DNA of 64,000 nt from CAYTUI01 sp964441335 (GTDB taxonomy: Bacteria > Patescibacteriota > Patescibacteriia > UBA1558 > 2-01-FULL-52-15). Positions 61,008 to 64,000 of the stretch are shown piece after piece. Where the stretch lies: contig CAYTUI010000001.1 of NCBI GenBank assembly GCA_964441335.1, positions 1-64,000 on the forward strand. The letters are read 5' to 3'. The translations under genes were made by a program, and so were the position numbers. Every line of letters starts with the position of its first letter. Position 1 is the stretch's first letter. The notes below the pieces were generated by a model, which ran no database searches, was not told where the DNA came from, and saw only the letters and a program-made list of their open reading frames with translations.

Positions 61008-61088
61008 GCTGGGTCACGCCTCTCGCGAGAGGCGTGACTAATGTTTACGAGCGACGGGATTGACCCAGCACCTCGCGAGGTGCTGGGT
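61008..61088. repeat. Two perfect 26-bp palindromes centred on TCGCGA
   Basis: GTCACGCCTCTCG plus its reverse complement at 61013-61038, and ACCCAGCACCTCG plus its reverse complement at 61063-61088. An outer CTGGGTC/GACCCAG pair may join them. They share the CTCGCGAG centre with the palindrome at 7157 and directly precede a promoter. Confidence 0.85.
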
Positions 61089-61117
61089 TGACACAAATCT
61101 CAATTTATGATAGCTTC
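61089..61117 (+). promoter_or_regulatory. Promoter of structured RNA
   Basis: TTGACA at 61089-61094, 17 bases, TAGCTT at 61112-61117. The start would fall at about 61125, exactly where the RNA's closing helix begins. The -10 is weak. Confidence 0.5.
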
Positions 61118-61124
61118 GGCTGTT

Positions 61125-61277
61125 AACCTTTGGTTCTTATATCTACTCGCCAGGCAGTGATGGAAATGACACCCCCTCCTTGTTGTTGAAATCATTGCGC
61201 TAAGGCCGCGGTCTTCATGGCTTTAGGTCTTGGCTTTTGCTGGTGGGTAGTTATAAGTGTCAGAGGTTTTTATTTTT
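61125..61277 (+). ncRNA. Structured non-coding RNA of about 150 nt
   Basis: The first 29 bases (AACCTTTGG... to ...CGCCAG) pair with the last part (CTGGTGGGTAG... to ...GAGGTT) in a long helix with a few mismatches. Inside are two perfect 8-bp hairpins, GCAGTGAT/ATCATTGC and CTAAGGCC/GGCTTTAG (each with one G-U pair). TTTTTATTTTTG follows the helix as terminator. Long end-to-end pairing recalls 6S RNA, but the two side hairpins form a three-way junction instead of one bulged rod. No open frame of note. The class is unknown. Confidence 0.65.
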
Positions 61278-61461
61278 GTTAATTTTTATTACTTCATTAA
61301 TGACATTGAAGTTGGAAAATTAAGACGGAAAATTATTAAACTGAGAATAGATTATTTGTAATTTTGGGTTGACTTTTTCCAAAAAAAGGAGTATAATTAA
61401 TCAATAAGACTAAATTTTGTGGATAATTGAGAACACAAAATAATACTACGCGAGCGCACCC
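61278..61461 (+). promoter_or_regulatory. Promoter of the surface-protein locus
   Basis: TTGACT (61369-61374), exactly 17 bases, TATAAT (61392-61397): the best sigma-70 match in the window. It leaves a leader of about 55 bases before ATG 61462. No gene lies in the rest of this gap. Confidence 0.8.
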
Positions 61462-62130
61462 ATGGCGCCTAAAAGAAAAACTTTATCAGCACTAGTTATT
61501 ATCTCGACACTGATGTTGATGGTTTTTTTTAATTTTCCATGGTTACGGACAGTCTGGGCGGTCAACACCACTACTTTATCCCAGACGATTAATGCGGGCA
61601 CCTTAGCGGTTAGTATTGTTGATGGCGATGGTAACGCGGTAGGGTCTCCGGCAGTTGCTTTTGGAGCCTTGGCTTTTTCTTTTGATGCCGCCACTACAAC
61701 AGCTACATTAGGCACAGCATCGGAAAAGATTCGTTTATCAAATCCCACTGCTACTGCCGCTTGGAGTGTGACTTTGGCCGGCAGTGCTCCGACCGCAGTC
61801 TGGACTGACGGAGGCAGTAATACTTTTGACTTTAATGATTCTGCTTGGTCGCAGGATGGAGCAGATGACGATACTAAAGGTGGCAGGTTAGCTGTAGATC
61901 CTTCTGCCGGTACCATCACTGGTGTTAACGGTTGTGCCACCACCAATACTTCCCTAGGGTCTTCATCGGCCTTTGTGGAAACATCCAATAATTCTATCAC
62001 CTTATTTTCCTCCACCACAGCTGCTACTTATTGTCGTTTTGAGTTGATAGATGTGTCCTTGTCACAAGCTATACCGGCGGCTCAACCAGCGGCAGTTTAT
62101 ACCTTGGGCTTGACACTGACCGCTAGTTAA
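61462..62130 (+). CDS. Secreted WxL/TasA-like surface protein
   Basis: 222 residues. A basic start (MAPKRKT), a membrane/signal segment (about residues 9-34) ending near VWAVNTTT, then a threonine-, serine- and alanine-rich beta protein with repeated GTLAVSIVDGDGN-type strands and two cysteines. Composition and the neighbouring DUF916-like gene suggest a WxL-type or filament-forming surface protein. There is no LPxTG or other sorting motif. The strong promoter upstream suggests high expression. Confidence 0.72.
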   Translation: MAPKRKTLSALVIISTLMLMVFFNFPWLRTVWAVNTTTLSQTINAGTLAVSIVDGDGNAVGSPAVAFGALAFSFDAATTTATLGTASEKIRLSNPTATAAWSVTLAGSAPTAVWTDGGSNTFDFNDSAWSQDGADDDTKGGRLAVDPSAGTITGVNGCATTNTSLGSSSAFVETSNNSITLFSSTTAATYCRFELIDVSLSQAIPAAQPAAVYTLGLTLTAS

Positions 62131-62235
62131 AATAATTTGATGAAGAGAGATATTTGACGCAGCAGTAATGCGGCGTTTTAATTTGTGGCAGAGCTGAATA
62201 GATGGTATAATTTATGAGTTAATAGCTATATTTAA

Positions 62236-63660
62236 ATGACAGAAAACTCAAGAAATTTTTTTATAAAACGGCACTGGATCATCTATTCGCTGATAATTAT
62301 TTTTTCATTATTAATATCTAACGCCAGTATTGTTCGGGCTCTGGATTATGGCGGTATTGGTGGTAGGCCGGCGACTTCTGATCCGAATGTTCAAAACTCA
62401 CAGAGCTGGTTTATTTATAATTTGGCGGCCAAAACTCAAAAGCAAGATGTTTTGATTGTGGTCAATTCCACCAATGAAGAACAGGAAATAATGGTTTATC
62501 CGGCCGACTCCACGCCCTCTTCTGACGGGGCGTTTGCTTTGAAACAAAAAACTGAAGCCATGACCGATATCGGTAGCTGGATTAAATTATATCCGTCCGA
62601 AGCTGTCTTTGCAGATGAGGCGGTTTGGAAAGCGCTGTATCCTAAGGAAGCTGATTCTAAGTCTATTATTGATCGATGTTCGATTATACAGTTGGGCGCT
62701 GGTGATTTAGCCAAGTCATTGGAAGTGGTTGAGTCGCTCAAAGGAAAAAAAATATCTGCTGTGGAAATAGCTTACCTGACAGCTTTAGTTCCCTGGTGTC
62801 AGGGAGTCAGCGAATATACTTTTAAATTAGCGTCGAACACTCAAACAGAACTACCTTTTGTTATTAGTATTCCGGAGACAGCCGATGTGGGGGAGCATAC
62901 CGGCGGTATTATGGTACAGAAAGTTGAAGCTCAACAGGTTCAGGGCACCGGCATCGCTTTAACTACCAGAGTGGGTGTCAGGGTTTATGAGACTGTTCCG
63001 GGTGAACAAATCTCCAAAATTACCTTGGGTAATTTTAATTATACCTATGATGTGGTCAAAAAATCTTATTCATTTTCTGTAGCTGTGAAGAATGAGGGCA
63101 ATGTCGGTAAAGATGTTTTAATTACTTTGCATATTATTAATAAGTTGACAGGTCAGGAAGTTATATTAGACCAAGGCAAGAAGTCAACTTTTGAACGACC
63201 GTTGCAAGTTATGCGTAATGATCAGTTGATTTCTAATTTTGAATGGCAGGCGCCTGTCTTTGGCTATTATCAGGTGCGGGCGGAAGTATCTTACGATGAT
63301 AATGGTCAGGCGATGACTTTAAATACCAGTGATTTAATAATCATTGTTGTACCTTGGCTGTATGTAGGAGCGATATTAGTTTTGATGGTTTTAGTCGTAG
63401 TTATTATTATATACAGAAAATCCCGATATCGTCAGAAGGTTAAGAAACATCAGTGGAAACAGTATCGCATGAAAAAAGATGTTTCGCTGATGCAGTTGGC
63501 CCGCGTTTCCGGTGTTAACTGGAAGACCTTGGCTAAGGTCAATAAAATTAGGAAGCCATATTTTGTCGAGGCTGGTCAAACTGTTAAACTGCCCGCGGTA
63601 GCTGTTAAACCAAAAGCGCGAAGGTCAGCGACTGGGGTTAAGAAAACGAAACGCCCATAG
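62236..63660 (+). CDS. DUF916-like membrane protein with C-terminal LysM-type domain
   Basis: 474 residues. A signal/membrane segment (about residues 15-35) precedes an extracellular beta-rich region resembling DUF916 (DYGGIGGRPATSDPNVQNSQSW near the mature N-terminus). A second membrane segment lies at about 374-394, followed by a basic cytoplasmic-looking tail with a LysM-like module (MKKDVSLMQLARVSGVNWK, EAGQTVKLP) and a lysine/arginine-rich end. DUF916 proteins pair with WxL proteins in Firmicutes. A LysM-like domain on the inner side is unusual unless the topology is reversed. Confidence 0.75.
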   Translation: MTENSRNFFIKRHWIIYSLIIIFSLLISNASIVRALDYGGIGGRPATSDPNVQNSQSWFIYNLAAKTQKQDVLIVVNSTNEEQEIMVYPADSTPSSDGAFALKQKTEAMTDIGSWIKLYPSEAVFADEAVWKALYPKEADSKSIIDRCSIIQLGAGDLAKSLEVVESLKGKKISAVEIAYLTALVPWCQGVSEYTFKLASNTQTELPFVISIPETADVGEHTGGIMVQKVEAQQVQGTGIALTTRVGVRVYETVPGEQISKITLGNFNYTYDVVKKSYSFSVAVKNEGNVGKDVLITLHIINKLTGQEVILDQGKKSTFERPLQVMRNDQLISNFEWQAPVFGYYQVRAEVSYDDNGQAMTLNTSDLIIIVVPWLYVGAILVLMVLVVVIIIYRKSRYRQKVKKHQWKQYRMKKDVSLMQLARVSGVNWKTLAKVNKIRKPYFVEAGQTVKLPAVAVKPKARRSATGVKKTKRP

Positions 63661-63682
63661 CTTAACTCATTTTTGTTTAACC

Positions 63683-64000
63683 ATGGAGGAGTGTTGGCAG
63701 AAAAAATTTTCATTCAAGTTAGTCAAAGTCACTGCTGTGGCTTTGATTGTTTTTATGATTTTAAGTCAGTGGGGGAGAGTTGTTTTTAATATTTCATATT
63801 ACGAACTGAAGAAAGTTCAAGCGGTGGCGACTGATAATTTTATTGCTTTTTGGGCTGGAGGATCCGCACCAACTGACTGGACTATTATTTCCGATGATGT
63901 AGGAGAAGATTTTTATCAGAAATTTCCCCGCGGTGCCTCCACCTATAGCAGTACTGGCGGAGCCACCATTCATAGTGATCATACTATCACCCGTGTCTCA
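63683..64000 (+). CDS. Start of a large secreted surface protein (partial)
   Basis: Open from ATG 63683 to the window end, 106 codons seen. A basic N-terminus (MEECWQKKFSFKLVK) and a membrane segment (about residues 16-36) are followed by FIAFWAGGSAPTDWTIISDD and KFPRGASTYSSTGGA, a pattern like phage tail-collar or tail-fibre domains that often begin long surface proteins in Patescibacteria. It follows the DUF916-like gene by 22 bases and is probably in the same transcription unit. Confidence 0.7.
   Translation, partial: MEECWQKKFSFKLVKVTAVALIVFMILSQWGRVVFNISYYELKKVQAVATDNFIAFWAGGSAPTDWTIISDDVGEDFYQKFPRGASTYSSTGGATIHSDHTITRVS

Noticed and set aside
61446..62018. 190-codon minus-strand frame
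   Set aside because: It is antisense to the secreted protein at 61462, which has the signal segment and the strong promoter.

Overview
The window looks like a piece of a Candidate Phyla Radiation (Patescibacteria, probably Parcubacteria-like) chromosome. The basis is gene content and style: an AT-rich background, genes that mostly lack a Shine-Dalgarno sequence, a short RelA without its C-terminal regulatory part, a small DprA, a CarS-type lipid operon, a REP-associated transposase, a pseudopilin, and a DUF916/LysM surface locus. The standard genetic code fits all genes. The lineage is inference; no rRNA gene is present.

Layout. 1-7.3 kb: htpX end, tRNA-Ser, HEPN protein, SdpI-like protein, a structured non-coding RNA (2954-3278), dnaG-rpoD, two CAU tRNAs flanked by palindromic repeats. 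7.3-13.4 kb: LRR lipoprotein, a GC-rich minus-strand gene, DUF488, a five-gene minus-strand membrane-lipid/glycosyltransferase operon, tRNA-Leu. 13.6-28.2 kb: a copper-handling island: BlaI/CopY-type repressor and M56 protease, HMA/TauE/cupredoxin fusion, HMA peptides, DsbA, CopA ATPase, DUF1573, CcdA-like protein, a second ATPase with a CPD motif, and a split paralogue of the fusion. A 17-bp dyad (TACTA-N7-TAGTA) overlaps the repressor promoter and recurs ahead of the island. 28.4-30.7 kb: nrtR-pnuC-nadR, nicotinamide riboside salvage. 30.9-39.1 kb: a GC-rich array of six genes with strong SDs that encodes nicotinamide to NAD to NADP (pncA, nadD-nadK fusion, Nudix, pncB, radical SAM, nadE). 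39.2-42.2 kb: two lipoproteins, tRNA-Pro, tRNA-Asn, a second nrtR-like gene. 42.3-47.1 kb: a second GC-rich module: atypical kinase, VWA protein, divergent PurA paralogue, SAM-like-domain protein; I do not recognise this combination. 47.1-64 kb: nucleotidyltransferase-domain protein, a possible structured RNA, pseudopilin, parAB, rel, topA, RAYT, dprA, a small GC-rich gene, mfd, another structured RNA (61125-61277), and the start of a surface-protein locus.

The main themes are: (1) two gene populations in one chromosome, AT-rich genes without SD (several apparently leaderless) and GC-rich cassettes with AAGGAGG leaders and GC-rich hairpins; (2) two parallel NAD salvage routes near two NrtR-type regulators; (3) a copper island under one operator type; (4) several structured RNAs and tRNA-linked repeats in the intergenic regions. 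No homology search or folding program was run; all base pairings and motifs were read by eye.
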